A stretch of DNA of 64,000 nucleotides from positions 248,001-312,000 of the forward strand of contig NZ_MOWR01000002.1 in assembly GCF_001937065.1 (NCBI RefSeq), written 5' to 3'. Below are positions 53,720 through 63,873 of this stretch, in pieces (positions within the stretch are counted from its first letter, which is position 1; every line of letters starts with the position of its first letter). The DNA comes from Streptococcus sp. 'caviae'. GTDB lineage: Bacteria > Bacillota > Bacilli > Lactobacillales > Streptococcaceae. The position numbers were made by a program, and so were the translations under genes. A model generated the notes under the pieces. The model was given only the letters and a program-made list of their open reading frames with translations. It ran no database searches and had not been told where the DNA came from.

Positions 53720-56700
53720 AAACTTTTTAAGTGTTCAAGAGATTGCCTCCTTACAGCTTGAAGAGGCTAAATCAAATAAGCAGCAAAAACGCACGCCGGA
53801 GCAGATTGAAGCCATCTACAGTTATGGCAATAATATTCTGGTTTCTGCCTCAGCAGGTTCTGGTAAAACCTTTGTCATGATTGAGCGTATTATGGATAAA
53901 ATCTTACGCGGCGTTAAAATTGATCAGCTCTTTATCTCAACCTTTACAGTCAAGGCGGCAGGAGAGTTAAAAGAGCGTTTGGAGAAAAAATTGACTCAGC
54001 ACTTACAGGCAGCTTCAGATCCAAAACTCAAGCAGTTTTTGGCTGAGGAGCTGGCCGGTGTTCAGACTGCTGATATTGGCACCATGGACGCCTTCACCCA
54101 AAAGCTGGTCAATCAATACGGCTACACATTGGGAATCTCGCCCAGCTTTCGGATTATGCAGGACAAGAGTGAGCAGGACATCCTCAAAAATGACGTCTTT
54201 GCAGACCTCTTTGCGGATTATATGCGCTCTGAAAACAGATCTGTTTTTGTCAAGCTGGTTAAGAATTTTGCCGGCAGCCGTAAGGATTCAGATCCATTTA
54301 AGCAGCTGGTTTATAAGATTTATGATTTCAGTCAGGCTACGGACAAGCCGAAAAGCTGGCTGACAGACAGCTTTCTAAAGGGAGCTGAGACCTACACAGA
54401 TTTTTCAGCCATTCCAGACCAGGAAGTTGCAGAATTTCTGACAAGTATGGAAGATACGGCCAAGGCTTTGCGTGATCTGACGGATTTGGAAGACTATAAA
54501 CAGCTGACTGCTAAAGGTGCTCCGACGGCCAACTATAAAAAGCACCTCAATATGATCGAAAAACTGCAAGACTGGGCTTGGAACTTTGAAAGCCTATACG
54601 GGCGTGACGGTCTTGGAAAGCTGGCTAATGATATTGCGGATCTCATTCCGTCCGGAGACAGTGTGACGGTTGCCAAGGTCAAATACCCTGTTTTCAAAGC
54701 TCTTCAGGGACGCTTGGCTGAGCTGAGGCACCTGGAGACAATCTTTGCCTACCAAGCTGAGAGCCTGCCTTTATTGAAACTGCTGCAGCAGTTTGTCCTG
54801 GATTTTTCTGAGCAGTACTTGCAGGCTAAACTGCAGGAAAATGCCTTTGAATTTTCAGATATTGCGCATTTTGCTATTGAAATTTTGGAAGAAAATCCTG
54901 ACATCAGACAGCTCTATCAAAATAAATACCATGAGGTCATGGTGGATGAATATCAGGATAACAATCACACGCAGGAACGCATGCTGGAGCTTTTGTCCAA
55001 TGGGCATAATCGTTTCATGGTAGGAGATATCAAGCAGTCCATTTACCGCTTCCGTCAGGCAGATCCGCAGATTTTTAACGCGAAATTCAAGGATTTTCAG
55101 GAACATCCTGAACACGGTAAGCTGATTTTGCTCAAGGAAAATTTCCGCAGCCAGTCAGAAGTTTTAGCAACAGCCAACAGTGTTTTCAGCCACCTGATGG
55201 ATGAAGCTGTCGGAGAGATTCTTTACGATGACAGCCACCGGCTGCTGGCAGGCAGCGACCGCCAAAAAGAAGCCCACCCAGAAAATGAAACGCAGGTTTT
55301 GCTGTATGATACAGATGACAATGAGGATGCTCTGTCTGATGATGACAGCAGCCAAATTAGTCCTGCTGAGGTTAAATTAGTTGCCAAGGAAATCATTCGC
55401 CTTCATAATGAAGAGAAAGTTCCTTTAGAAGATATTACCCTGCTGGTTGCTTCCAGAACCCGCAATGATGGTATTATACAGACCTTTGACCACTATGGAA
55501 TCCCTTTGGTGACAGACGGCGGTGAGCAAAATTATCTCAAATCGGTTGAGGTTATGGTCATGCTGGATACCCTGCGTTCCATTGACAATCCGCTTAATGA
55601 CTATGCCCTGACGGCGCTCTTGCGTTCGCCCATGTTTGCCTTTGATGAAGACGAGCTGACGCGCTTGGCTCTGCAAAATTCAGCAAACAGCCACAGGGAA
55701 AATCTCTATGAAAAAATGCAGAACGCTATCAATAAGCAAGGCCAGCACCCGGAGCTTATAACCGCAGACTTGACAGCCAAACTGCAGGCTTTCTTAGACG
55801 TCTTTGGCAGCTGGCGTCATTTTGCTCGGCTGCATTCGCTCTATGATCTGATTTGGAAAATTTATAACGACAGATTTTACTATGATTATGTAGGACGCCT
55901 GCCAAGGGCAGAACAGCACCAGGCCAATCTCTATGCGCTGGCTCTGCGGGCCAACAATTTCGAGCGGACCGGCTTTAAGGGCCTGTCACGTTTCATTGGG
56001 CTGATTGACCGCATTTTAGAAAGCCAGAATGATCTAGCTGATGTTGAGGCTGCCCTGCCTAAGAAGGCTGTTACGCTCATGACCGTTCATAAGAGTAAGG
56101 GGCTGGAGTTCAACTACGTCTTTATCCTTAATATGGACAAGAAGTTCAGCATCCAAGACATGACTTCGCCGCTCATTTTATCGCGTCGCAATGGCGTAGG
56201 AATCAAATATCTGGCTGATATGAAAGAAGAGCTGCAGGAAAAACTGCTGCCGGCTGTCAAGGTCAATATGGCAACGCTGCCTTATCAGCTCAACAAACGC
56301 GAATTGCGCCTGGCTACCTTATCAGAGCAGATGCGGCTCCTCTATGTGGCTATGACACGGGCTGAAAAAAGGCTGTATCTGGTCGGAAAGGGCAGCGCGG
56401 AAAAGCTGGCAGACAAATACAGCGGAAAATCTGAAAACAATCATCTGCCGGCCGCTGAGCGCGCAAGCTACATGACCTTTCAAGACTGGCTTTTAGCTAT
56501 TCAGCAGGCCTTCAGCAGTGAAAATTTACATTTTAAAACGGTCTTTGTGACAGATGAAGATCTGACCGAAGATAAGATGGGAAGCATTAAAAGAGAAGGT
56601 CCCTACAATCCTGATGACCTCAGGGATAATCGCCAGTCAGAGGATATTGCGCGTGCTTTGGATATGCTGGAAGCTGTCGAGAAACTCAACAAAAACTATC

Positions 56701-57341
56701 AGGCAGCCATCAATCTGCCAACCGTCCGCACGCCCAGTCAAGTCAAGAAATTCTACGAACCTGTCATGGACACTGAGGGCGTTGAGATCATGGAAAAGAG
56801 CCGTGCTGCCAAACAAACATTCAAACTTCCGGATTTTTCCGAGAAAAAAGGAGTTGCGGCTGCTGCTCTTGGTTCCAGCCTGCACGAATTGATGCAGCGC
56901 CTTCGTTTAAGCGAAAAAGTCAGCATGCATGATATCTTACAGGCCTTGGAAGAGCTGCCGGCTGAAGCTGATATCAAGAAAGCCATCCAGACGGACAAGA
57001 TTTTGGCTTTCTTTCAGACAACCGATTTAGGGCAGTTAATCCAGAAAAATGCTGACAAGGTCCGCCGTGAAGCGCCTTTTTCCATGCTGGAAACAGACCC
57101 TGAAAGCGGAGAAAAATTCGTCGTGCGCGGAATTATTGACGGCTACCTTCTTTTTGAAGACCGTATTGTCCTTTTTGATTATAAGACTGATAAATTTACC
57201 AACAGTCAGGACATCAAAGAGCGCTACCAAACTCAGATGGCACTGTATGCTCAGGCTCTAAGCAAATCCTATGGGATTTCGACCGTTGAAAAATACTTGA
57301 TTTTGCTGGGCGGTGAGCAGTTGGAAATTGTATCAGTGTGA
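53709..57341 (+). CDS. rexA: ATP-dependent helicase/nuclease subunit A (RexA/AddA)
   Basis: A 1210-residue UvrD-family helicase fused to a RecB nuclease. Walker A SASAGSGKT near residue 53, Walker B MVDEYQDNN, motif V/VI region VTLMTVHKSKGLEF and MRLLYVAMTRAEKRLYL, and the nuclease motif GIIDGYLLFEDRIVLFDYKTD near the C-terminus. With RexB it unwinds and trims broken DNA ends for RecA. Overlap with rexB suggests coupled translation. Confidence 0.95.
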   Translation: MTFKNFLSVQEIASLQLEEAKSNKQQKRTPEQIEAIYSYGNNILVSASAGSGKTFVMIERIMDKILRGVKIDQLFISTFTVKAAGELKERLEKKLTQHLQAASDPKLKQFLAEELAGVQTADIGTMDAFTQKLVNQYGYTLGISPSFRIMQDKSEQDILKNDVFADLFADYMRSENRSVFVKLVKNFAGSRKDSDPFKQLVYKIYDFSQATDKPKSWLTDSFLKGAETYTDFSAIPDQEVAEFLTSMEDTAKALRDLTDLEDYKQLTAKGAPTANYKKHLNMIEKLQDWAWNFESLYGRDGLGKLANDIADLIPSGDSVTVAKVKYPVFKALQGRLAELRHLETIFAYQAESLPLLKLLQQFVLDFSEQYLQAKLQENAFEFSDIAHFAIEILEENPDIRQLYQNKYHEVMVDEYQDNNHTQERMLELLSNGHNRFMVGDIKQSIYRFRQADPQIFNAKFKDFQEHPEHGKLILLKENFRSQSEVLATANSVFSHLMDEAVGEILYDDSHRLLAGSDRQKEAHPENETQVLLYDTDDNEDALSDDDSSQISPAEVKLVAKEIIRLHNEEKVPLEDITLLVASRTRNDGIIQTFDHYGIPLVTDGGEQNYLKSVEVMVMLDTLRSIDNPLNDYALTALLRSPMFAFDEDELTRLALQNSANSHRENLYEKMQNAINKQGQHPELITADLTAKLQAFLDVFGSWRHFARLHSLYDLIWKIYNDRFYYDYVGRLPRAEQHQANLYALALRANNFERTGFKGLSRFIGLIDRILESQNDLADVEAALPKKAVTLMTVHKSKGLEFNYVFILNMDKKFSIQDMTSPLILSRRNGVGIKYLADMKEELQEKLLPAVKVNMATLPYQLNKRELRLATLSEQMRLLYVAMTRAEKRLYLVGKGSAEKLADKYSGKSENNHLPAAERASYMTFQDWLLAIQQAFSSENLHFKTVFVTDEDLTEDKMGSIKREGPYNPDDLRDNRQSEDIARALDMLEAVEKLNKNYQAAINLPTVRTPSQVKKFYEPVMDTEGVEIMEKSRAAKQTFKLPDFSEKKGVAAAALGSSLHELMQRLRLSEKVSMHDILQALEELPAEADIKKAIQTDKILAFFQTTDLGQLIQKNADKVRREAPFSMLETDPESGEKFVVRGIIDGYLLFEDRIVLFDYKTDKFTNSQDIKERYQTQMALYAQALSKSYGISTVEKYLILLGGEQLEIVSV

Positions 57342-57433
57342 GCGCGTTTAAAGCTTCCATGCAGACGGATAAGCAGTTCTTACAGTCGGGATTCTTGCAT
57401 AAAAAGGAGCAAATTTTGAGGACTTTTTGAAAA

Positions 57434-57860
57434 CTGTCCGTCGTTTGGTATGACAATCATAGGTCAGCCGAGCATTCTGATGATGTTTCCATCCTCATGC
57501 TCATGCTCATGTGCGGCAGATCAAGAAGGAAACTATCAGTCTCGTTGAGGTTATGGGCTTGGCTATTTTACCGCTCGGACTAAAAAACGAATTGGCGGAA
57601 GTTGAAAAATACTGTTTAAACCAGTATAATGAATTCGCAGACTGTCACAAGTTTTGGACCAATGAGGTTAAGAAAGCCCAGACATTACTGAGAGCACTGT
57701 ACAACAGATTGTACAAAGATGCTGTCGGACAGATATTTGTTCGTATTGTATCAGAGATAAACGCGGTTGGAAAGCTCAGCTTTAAGACAGCTTGCTTGAA
57801 AAAGCAGAATTTCTCGCGGCTTTTCAGATGCGTCGCTTTCTTATCAATCTAGTATTATAA
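57434..57860 (+). pseudogene. galT: galT remnant (galactose-1-phosphate uridylyltransferase, C-terminal part)
   Basis: The stretch encodes fragments of the class II GalT C-terminus spread over three frames. First YDNHRSAEHSDDV (57449-57487), then FHPHAHAHVRQIKKETISL and VEVMGLAILPLGLKNELAEV (57487 on), with VGQIFVRI further down, and finally EFLAAFQMRRFLINL (57807-57854). There are frame breaks near 57484 and between 57770 and 57805. No start codon or N-terminal two thirds are present. A (CTCATG) short repeat near 57495-57510 may have produced one of the changes. The intact galE follows. Confidence 0.75.
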
Positions 57861-58177
57861 AGAAAGGAAGATGTTTAGTTTTGATACTGTGGTATCGAAA
57901 TTGAACCTGTCCTAACGCCTGTGTAAAAAAGATAAATCTTCCTAGGTGCAGATATCTAGGCCAGATTTCCTGTTTTTGCTTTGTGTTTTGGTTCTTTCTA
58001 AAATTGGTTTGCACAAGAGGTAGAAATTTAAAGAAAGGTTAGGGTTGATTGCGGGTTCATTGCACTTGAATTCAATCGGAAAGCTGTGTCAAAAAGATGT
58101 CTTGGCTAGAAAATCAGGATTTTCTGCCAAGCCCCTATTTTGACTTTGCTTTCTTTCAACCTTAGTATCGTGATGTT
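57856..58177 (+). repeat. Two further copies of the A-type long-hairpin repeat before galE
   Basis: Copy A3 (57897-57990) begins ATTGAACCTGTCC and holds AAATCT-TCCTAG.../...CTAGG-CC-AGATTT. Copy A4 (58080-58172) holds GTGTCAAAA.../...TTTTGAC and CTTGGC-T-AGAAAAT/ATTTTCTGCCAAG. Both share AAAAAGAT and a CCT(A/G)TTTT right arm with the copies at 19934, 20045 and 26637. No gene is seen in this 322-base gap. Confidence 0.75.
58140..58168 (+). promoter_or_regulatory. Promoter of galE made by the repeat's right arm
   Basis: TTGACT (58140-58145), 17 bases, TAGTAT (58163-58168). Transcription would begin about three bases before the ATG. Confidence 0.5.
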
Positions 58178-59173
58178 ATGGCAATTTTAGTTTTAGGCGG
58201 AGCCGGCTATATCGGTTCTCATATGGTAGACCGTTTGGCAGAAGAGGGCAAAGAAGACGTTGTTGTGGTTGACAGTCTGGTGACTGGGCACCGGGCAGCG
58301 GTACATCCAGCTGCGAAATTCTATCAAGGCGATTTGGCGGATCAGGATTTTATGCGCAGGGTTTTCACGGAGAATCCGAACATAGATGCTGTGATCCACT
58401 TTGCGGCCTATTCCTTGGTTGCTGAATCTATGGAAAAACCGCTCAAGTATTTTGACAACAACACAGCCGGCCTGATTAAGCTCCTGGAAGTCATGAATGA
58501 ATTTGGTGTTAAGTATATTGTCTTTTCATCAACAGCAGCGACCTACGGCCTTCCTGATGAACTTCCTATCAAAGAAAGCACACCGCAGCACCCCATTAAT
58601 CCTTACGGCGAAAGTAAGCTCATGATGGAAACTATCATGAAATGGTCCGATCAGGCCTATGGAATCAAGTTTGTGCCGCTCCGCTATTTCAATGTAGCCG
58701 GTGCTAAGCCAGACGGATCTATCGGTGAAGACCACGGTCCTGAAACCCATCTTTTACCGATCGTGCTGCAGGTGGCTCAAGGGACTCGCGAAAAGATCAT
58801 GATTTTCGGTGATGATTATGATACGCCGGACGGAACAAACGTTCGTGACTATGTGCACCCTTTTGATTTGGCCGATGCCCACCTGTTGGCTGTTAACTAC
58901 CTGCGTGAGGGCAATCCATCAACTGCCTTTAACCTTGGTTCGTCAACAGGATTTTCAAATCTGCAAATCTTAGAAGCAGCCCGCAAAGTCACCGGCAAAG
59001 AAATTCCGGCTGAAAAAGCCGATCGCCGTCCCGGAGATCCAGACACACTGGTAGCCAGTTCAGAAAAGGCGCGTGAGATACTTGGATGGAAACCACAGTT
59101 TGACGATATTGAAAAGATTATCGAGACCGCTTGGGCTTGGCATTCCAGTCATCCAAGGGGTTATGAAGACTAA
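58178..59173 (+). CDS. galE: UDP-glucose 4-epimerase
   Basis: A 331-residue short-chain dehydrogenase-type epimerase that interconverts UDP-galactose and UDP-glucose with bound [12 protein letters not shown] at residues 7-15 binds NAD; the catalytic YxxxK lies in NPYGESK, and the serine in FSSTAATYG. It serves the Leloir pathway and supplies UDP-galactose for surface glycans. No Shine-Dalgarno precedes the ATG, and a promoter ends nine bases before it. With galT broken next door, its role here may be biosynthetic. Confidence 0.94.
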   Translation: MAILVLGGAGYIGSHMVDRLAEEGKEDVVVVDSLVTGHRAAVHPAAKFYQGDLADQDFMRRVFTENPNIDAVIHFAAYSLVAESMEKPLKYFDNNTAGLIKLLEVMNEFGVKYIVFSSTAATYGLPDELPIKESTPQHPINPYGESKLMMETIMKWSDQAYGIKFVPLRYFNVAGAKPDGSIGEDHGPETHLLPIVLQVAQGTREKIMIFGDDYDTPDGTNVRDYVHPFDLADAHLLAVNYLREGNPSTAFNLGSSTGFSNLQILEAARKVTGKEIPAEKADRRPGDPDTLVASSEKAREILGWKPQFDDIEKIIETAWAWHSSHPRGYED

Positions 59174-59238
59174 AGGCAGTGATAAACAGCCGTCTGTCTG
59201 ATTCAAACAGGACTGTTGTTTTTAATAAATTAAGCTAA

Positions 59239-59274
59239 ACCAAAAAAGCCGCTCATATCGAACGGCTTTTTTGG
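59239..59274. terminator. Terminator after galE
   Basis: CCAAAAAAGCCG and CGGCTTTTTTGG pair around CTCATATCGAA; works in both directions. Confidence 0.9.
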
Positions 59275-59352
59275 CTATTCTTTTATGTCTTTTTAAAGTG
59301 ATGGATTAAAAATCATATGTTTAGCTGGAGCTGTATAAAAATTTATCAATAA

Positions 59353-59408
59353 CAAACGAGAGGTGACAGTCGATCTTTAAATGGCTGCCGCCCCTCGTTT
59401 TTATTTGC
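59353..59408. terminator. Second terminator between galE and lacR
   Basis: AAACGAGAGG (59354-59363) pairs with CCCCTCGTTT (59391-59400), with a T-rich tail on the plus strand. It probably ends lacR transcripts or read-through from galE. Confidence 0.65.
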
Positions 59409-59420
59409 CGGCAGAGCAGA

Positions 59421-60191
59421 TTATTGTGAATTCGCATCAGCCCTAAGAATTTTGCTAAATTGGCTGTAGAGAGCCTGTTTGTCATCTGAGAGTTTGGAGT
59501 CTGTCACGACATAATCAAAATCACTGGTCTTATAAAAGACGAAGAAATCATAAGAGTCAAACTTTTGGTTATCTACTAAGAGGTACTTTTCCAGCGCTTT
59601 ATCCAAGGCGAGTTCCTGAATGGTGCCTTCAGATTCACTGTAGGTGGCAACCGAATCCTGATAGACAGCATTAGCACTGATAAAAGCTTTGGAAAAGGTC
59701 AGCGAAGCGATATTGCTGCTGGCTAAAGAGCCGACAAAGGCTCCGGTAACAGGGCGGTATTCCCCGCCGATAAGCAGGAGATCAATGTTTGGGCTCTCCT
59801 TTAAAATATCAAATACCGGCAGGCTGTTGGTAATGATGCGCAGATTGCGCTGGAGCAGCTCCTGGGCAAAGTACTCCAGCGTGGTTCCCGGACCGATGAA
59901 AATTGTCTCGCCGTCTTGGACACGCTGGGCAGTAAAAGCAGCAATTTCTTTTTTCTCGCTGACCTGCTCAGATTGTTTTTCAATGTTTGATTTTTCGGGT
60001 TTATTCAATAGATTGATGCTTTGAGCACCGCCGTGCACTCGGATCAGCTGGTGCTCTTTTTCGAGCTCAGCCAAATCGCGTCGGACAGTCATGTCAGAAA
60101 CCCCGAGTTCTTTGATAATATCATTTACCGTAATAATGGTTTGATGTTTTAATTGTTCTAATATCCAATTTAATCTCTCTTTTTTGATCAT
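59421..60191 (-). CDS. lacR: Lactose/galactose operon repressor LacR (DeoR family)
   Basis: A 256-residue DeoR-family repressor with an N-terminal winged HTH (INDIIKELGVSDMTVRRDLAELEKE-like region; residues 20-45) and a C-terminal sugar-phosphate sensor (IFIGPGTTLEYFAQEL). In related species it is released by tagatose-6-phosphate. It is divergent from lacABCD, and TTTGTTT-type operator repeats fill the spacer. GGAG precedes the ATG, and TGCTATAAT at 60224-60232 is its -10. Confidence 0.92.
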   Translation of the reverse strand: MIKKERLNWILEQLKHQTIITVNDIIKELGVSDMTVRRDLAELEKEHQLIRVHGGAQSINLLNKPEKSNIEKQSEQVSEKKEIAAFTAQRVQDGETIFIGPGTTLEYFAQELLQRNLRIITNSLPVFDILKESPNIDLLLIGGEYRPVTGAFVGSLASSNIASLTFSKAFISANAVYQDSVATYSESEGTIQELALDKALEKYLLVDNQKFDSYDFFVFYKTSDFDYVVTDSKLSDDKQALYSQFSKILRADANSQ

Positions 60192-60255
60192 ATAAAACTC
60201 CTATACAGTGTTCTTTTGATGATATTATAGCATAAAGATAGAAAAATATCACATT

Positions 60256-60440
60256 TATAAACAAAAAAGAACAAATTTAAAATTGGAAAATTTTCTCAAA
60301 AATCGTCAGATAATAGAGAAAATTATTGATAAATCAATGTTTATCGGTATTTTTTAAAATAAACAAAAATATGCAATTTTTTCTTGACAAAGTGTTTGTT
60401 TTGGTTTATTATTATTTTGTAACAAACAAAAATAAACAAA
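60256..60440. promoter_or_regulatory. lac operon promoter with an array of LacR-like sites
   Basis: Promoter TTGACA (60384-60389), 17 bases, TATTAT (60407-60412). DeoR-type TGTTTGTTTT/AAACAAA motifs lie at about 60258-60272, 60359-60368, 60393-60408 and 60420-60440, overlapping the spacer and start site. GATAAATCAATGTTTATC (60328-60345) is a further inverted repeat. Confidence 0.7.
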
Positions 60441-60453
60441 AGGGAGAAGAAAC

Positions 60454-60879
60454 ATGGCAATTGTACTTGGTGCCGATAAGGCAGGAGAAAGACTGAAAGA
60501 TCTTGTGAAAGATTATCTGCAGGCAAAAGGTTTTGATGTCACAGATGTCAGTGCAGAAGGACAGGATTTCGTTGATGTTACCTTGGCTGTAGCAGCAGAG
60601 GTAGATAAAGCTGACGATAATCTGGGAGTTGTTATCGATGCTTATGGTGCTGGTTCCTTTATGGTAGCAACCAAAGTTAAAGGAATGATTGCAGCAGAAG
60701 TATCAGATGAACGCTCTGCATACATGACACGTGCTCACAATAATGCACGTATCATTACCATGGGTGCAGAAATTGTCGGTGATGAATTGGCAAAAAACAT
60801 TGTCAAAGGATTCGTTGAAGGCCACTATGACGGCGGTCGCCACCAAATCCGTGTGGATATGCTTAACAAGATGTGCTAA
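60454..60879 (+). CDS. lacA: Galactose-6-phosphate isomerase subunit LacA
   Basis: A 141-residue RpiB-family subunit. With LacB it converts galactose-6-phosphate to tagatose-6-phosphate. The RpiB-like N-terminus is [19 protein letters not shown]. LacA keeps the fold, but the active site is made with LacB. GGGAGAAG precedes the ATG. First gene of the operon. Confidence 0.95.
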   Translation: MAIVLGADKAGERLKDLVKDYLQAKGFDVTDVSAEGQDFVDVTLAVAAEVDKADDNLGVVIDAYGAGSFMVATKVKGMIAAEVSDERSAYMTRAHNNARIITMGAEIVGDELAKNIVKGFVEGHYDGGRHQIRVDMLNKMC

Positions 60880-60894
60880 AAAAGGAGGACAAAA

Positions 60895-61410
60895 ATGAAA
60901 ATCGCTATCGGCTGTGACCACATTGTGACAGATGAAAAAATGGCTGTCTCAGAATTTTTAAAATCAAAAGGCTATGAAGTGCTTGATTTCGGGACTTACG
61001 ACCATGTCCGCACCCACTACCCTATTTTTGGGAAAAAGGTCGGAGAAGCTGTAACCAGCGGACAGGCTGACTTGGGTGTTTGTATCTGCGGTACCGGTGT
61101 TGGTATCTCTAATGCAGCAAATAAAGTACCGGGTGTTCGTTCTGCCTTGGTTCGTGACATGACTTCGGCTCTCTATGCCAAAGAAGAGCTCAACGCCAAT
61201 GTTATCAGTTTCGGCGGGAAAATTATTGGCGGCCTCTTGATGAATGACATCATTGAAGCCTTCATCAAAGCTGAATACAAAGAAACGGAAGAAAACAAAA
61301 AATTGATTGCTAAAATCGCTCACGTTGAAACTTCTAATGCTGATCAAAAAGATCCTAACTTCTTTAAAGAGTTTCTTGACAAATGGGATCGCGGGGAATA
61401 TCACGATTAA
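60895..61410 (+). CDS. lacB: Galactose-6-phosphate isomerase subunit LacB
   Basis: The 171-residue partner of LacA has the RpiB-type [21 protein letters not shown] motif with its catalytic cysteine. AAAGGAGG precedes the start, 15 bases after lacA. Both subunits are needed for activity. Confidence 0.95.
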   Translation: MKIAIGCDHIVTDEKMAVSEFLKSKGYEVLDFGTYDHVRTHYPIFGKKVGEAVTSGQADLGVCICGTGVGISNAANKVPGVRSALVRDMTSALYAKEELNANVISFGGKIIGGLLMNDIIEAFIKAEYKETEENKKLIAKIAHVETSNADQKDPNFFKEFLDKWDRGEYHD

Positions 61411-61424
61411 GAAAGGCTGACCTT

Positions 61425-62357
61425 ATGATTCTTACCGTAACGATGAATCCTTCCATCGATGTTTCCTATCCGCTGGATAAGCTCAAGCTTGACACGGTCA
61501 ACCGTGTTTCAGAAGTCACCAAGACGCCGGGCGGCAAGGGACTGAACGTGACACGTGTCTTAGCAGAAGCAGGCGATGATGTTACTGCGACGGGGTTGAT
61601 TGGCGGCAGACTCGGTGATTATTTGACTGAAAAGCTGACACAGGCAGGCGTCAAACATCAGTTTTTCCCCATTCATGGCGAAACACGCAACTGCATTGCG
61701 ATTCTGCACGAGGGACTGCAAACGGAAATTTTAGAGAGCGGCCCTCTGATTGATCCTGATGAAGCTGAAGGCTTTCTGCATCATTTCAAGCTGATCTTGA
61801 CATCCTTTGATGTGGTAACGATTTCCGGCAGTCTGCCGGAGGGTCTTGAGAAGACTTATTATGCCAAATTAATCGGACTGGCTAATCTATACCGGAAAAA
61901 AGTGGTCCTTGACTGCTCAGGCGCGGCGCTTGAAGCTGCCCTGAAATCTTCAGAAAAACCAGCCGTCATCAAACCAAACAGTGAAGAATTATCACAGTTA
62001 TTAGGCAGAGATATTTCAGAGGATACAGACAGCCTGAAGGAAGTCCTGCTTGATCCTTTGTTTGAAGGAATTGAGTGGATCATTGTCTCTCTGGGAGCAG
62101 ATGGTGCTTTTGCGAAACACGGGGATACATTCTACAAGGTGGATATTCCTAAAATTGACGTTGTCAATCCAGTCGGATCAGGCGACTCAACCGTAGCTGG
62201 AATTGCGTCAGCCCTGGCACACGGCGAAGATGATGCTGCCCTTTTGAAAAAGGCAAATGTTTTCGGCATGCTGAATGCCCAGGAAAAAATGACCGGTCAT
62301 GTCAACATGGCTAACTACGATACTTTGTATCAACAAATTCAAGTAAAAGAGGTTTAA
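61425..62357 (+). CDS. lacC: Tagatose-6-phosphate kinase
   Basis: A 310-residue PfkB-family kinase that phosphorylates tagatose-6-phosphate to the 1,6-bisphosphate. It has the PfkB signature 1 region ([17 protein letters not shown]) and signature 2 with the catalytic aspartate in [12 protein letters not shown]. The frame runs upstream into lacB, but the ATG at 61425 has AGAAAGG in front and gives [12 protein letters not shown], the family N-terminus. Confidence 0.95.
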   Translation: MILTVTMNPSIDVSYPLDKLKLDTVNRVSEVTKTPGGKGLNVTRVLAEAGDDVTATGLIGGRLGDYLTEKLTQAGVKHQFFPIHGETRNCIAILHEGLQTEILESGPLIDPDEAEGFLHHFKLILTSFDVVTISGSLPEGLEKTYYAKLIGLANLYRKKVVLDCSGAALEAALKSSEKPAVIKPNSEELSQLLGRDISEDTDSLKEVLLDPLFEGIEWIIVSLGADGAFAKHGDTFYKVDIPKIDVVNPVGSGDSTVAGIASALAHGEDDAALLKKANVFGMLNAQEKMTGHVNMANYDTLYQQIQVKEV

Positions 62358-62359
62358 AA

Positions 62360-63340
62360 ATGGTACTGACAGAACAAAAACGCAAATACATGGAAAAACT
62401 GAGCGATGAAAACGGGATTATTTCAGCGCTTGCTTTTGACCAGCGCGGCGCTTTGAAACGTTTGATGGCACAGCATCAAACGCAAGAGCCGACCGTTGCA
62501 CAGATGGAAGAATTAAAAGTGCTGGTAGCACAGGAATTGACCCCCTATGCTTCATCAATGCTGCTTGATCCAGAATACGGCCTGCCTGCCACAAAAGCTC
62601 TTGATAAGAATGCAGGTTTGCTGTTGGCCTATGAAAAAACAGGCTATGACACCACCAGTACCAAACGTTTGCCGGACTGCTTGGATGTTTGGTCAGCCAA
62701 ACGCTTGAAAGAACAAGGCGCCGATGCTGTCAAATTCCTGCTTTACTATGATGTCGACAGTTCTGACGAGCTCAATCAGCAAAAGCAAGCCTATATTGAA
62801 CGCATTGGTTCTGAATGCGTGGCAGAAGATATTCCTTTCTTCTTGGAAATTCTGGCTTATGATGAAAAGATTGCTGATGCAGCGAGCCCTGAGTATGCAA
62901 AAGTTAAACCTCATAAGGTTATCGAAGCGATGAAGGTCTTTTCAAATCCGCGCTTTAATATTGATGTGCTGAAAGTTGAAGTCCCTGTTAACATGAACTA
63001 TGTTGAAGGCTTTGGCAACGGCGAAACGGTTTACAGCAAAGCAGAAGCAGCAGCTTTCTTCAAACAGCAGGACCAAGCAACTGACCTCCCTTATATTTAC
63101 CTGAGTGCTGGTGTATCTGCTAAATTGTTCCAAGATACCCTCGTCTTCGCTCATGAATCAGGGGCAAACTTTAACGGTGTCCTTTGCGGCCGCGCTACTT
63201 GGGCAGGCAGTGTCAAAGACTACATTGAAAAAGGTCAGGAAGCAGCGCGTGAATGGCTGCGGACAACAGGTTTCCAAAATATTGATGAGCTCAATAAAGT
63301 GCTGCAAAAGACAGCAACATCTTGGAAGGAAAAAGTTTAA
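62360..63340 (+). CDS. lacD: Tagatose-1,6-bisphosphate aldolase
   Basis: A 326-residue class I aldolase that splits tagatose-1,6-bisphosphate into triose phosphates. The conserved [15 protein letters not shown] segment and the [10 protein letters not shown] region with the Schiff-base lysine are present. It starts two bases after lacC with AGAGGT upstream. In S. pyogenes a LacD paralogue doubles as a regulator; here the metabolic context is intact. Confidence 0.95.
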   Translation: MVLTEQKRKYMEKLSDENGIISALAFDQRGALKRLMAQHQTQEPTVAQMEELKVLVAQELTPYASSMLLDPEYGLPATKALDKNAGLLLAYEKTGYDTTSTKRLPDCLDVWSAKRLKEQGADAVKFLLYYDVDSSDELNQQKQAYIERIGSECVAEDIPFFLEILAYDEKIADAASPEYAKVKPHKVIEAMKVFSNPRFNIDVLKVEVPVNMNYVEGFGNGETVYSKAEAAAFFKQQDQATDLPYIYLSAGVSAKLFQDTLVFAHESGANFNGVLCGRATWAGSVKDYIEKGQEAAREWLRTTGFQNIDELNKVLQKTATSWKEKV

Positions 63341-63388
63341 GAGGCAAAAGTCAATCTTTTATGCTTAAGCTAAGGAGGCGTAATTATA

Positions 63389-63862
63389 GTGACTTCACTG
63401 ATTCATGAAGAGACAGTGTTTGTTTCTGATAAGACAGATCAGGCAGAGATTTTTAAGGAAATCGCGTCAAAACTTTTAGACGCCAATCTGGTAACAGAGG
63501 ATTATCTTGATCATTTAATTGAGAGAGAAGAGAATTATCCAACTGCTTTGCCGCTGTCTCCAATTAATCCCTCGCTGCCTAATATAGCAATTCCTCACAC
63601 AGAGAGTGAATTTGTTAAGGATACCCGCATTGTACCGGTCAAATTAAAACAGTCTGTCACGTTCAAAAACATGATACTTCCTGACGAAGATGTTGACGTT
63701 TCTTTTCTCTTTATGATTTTAAATAATGATGAAAAAGAGCAGGCGGGATTGCTGCAGAATGTTATGGATTTCATCAATCGACAGGACTCTGAGGAGTTAA
63801 TTGATTTCTTTAAGTTGGATGATCCTCACAAAATTTATGAATTTTTGAAACAAAGGTTTTAA
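63389..63862 (+). CDS. PTS EIIA component, galactitol/fructose family (GatA-like)
   Basis: A 157-residue PTS EIIA of the fructose/mannitol/galactitol superfamily, with the phosphoryl-accepting histidine in NIAIPHTES. It is not the trimeric LacF type (about 105 residues) that most lac operons of mutans streptococci encode. It starts at GTG, with AAGGAGG about ten bases upstream. It should carry phosphate from HPr to the EIIB encoded next, for galactose or a related sugar. Confidence 0.88.
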   Translation: MTSLIHEETVFVSDKTDQAEIFKEIASKLLDANLVTEDYLDHLIEREENYPTALPLSPINPSLPNIAIPHTESEFVKDTRIVPVKLKQSVTFKNMILPDEDVDVSFLFMILNNDEKEQAGLLQNVMDFINRQDSEELIDFFKLDDPHKIYEFLKQRF

Positions 63863-63873
63863 GGAGAGAAATA

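Noticed and set aside
57495..57512. Short (CTCATG) tandem repeat as a phase-variation switch
   Set aside because: Three units of six bases would not change the frame, and it sits in a pseudogene.
57511..57852. 113-residue frame starting GTG before galE, as a real gene
   Set aside because: Its sequence is the C-terminal region of GalT with frame breaks on both sides, so it is listed as part of a pseudogene.
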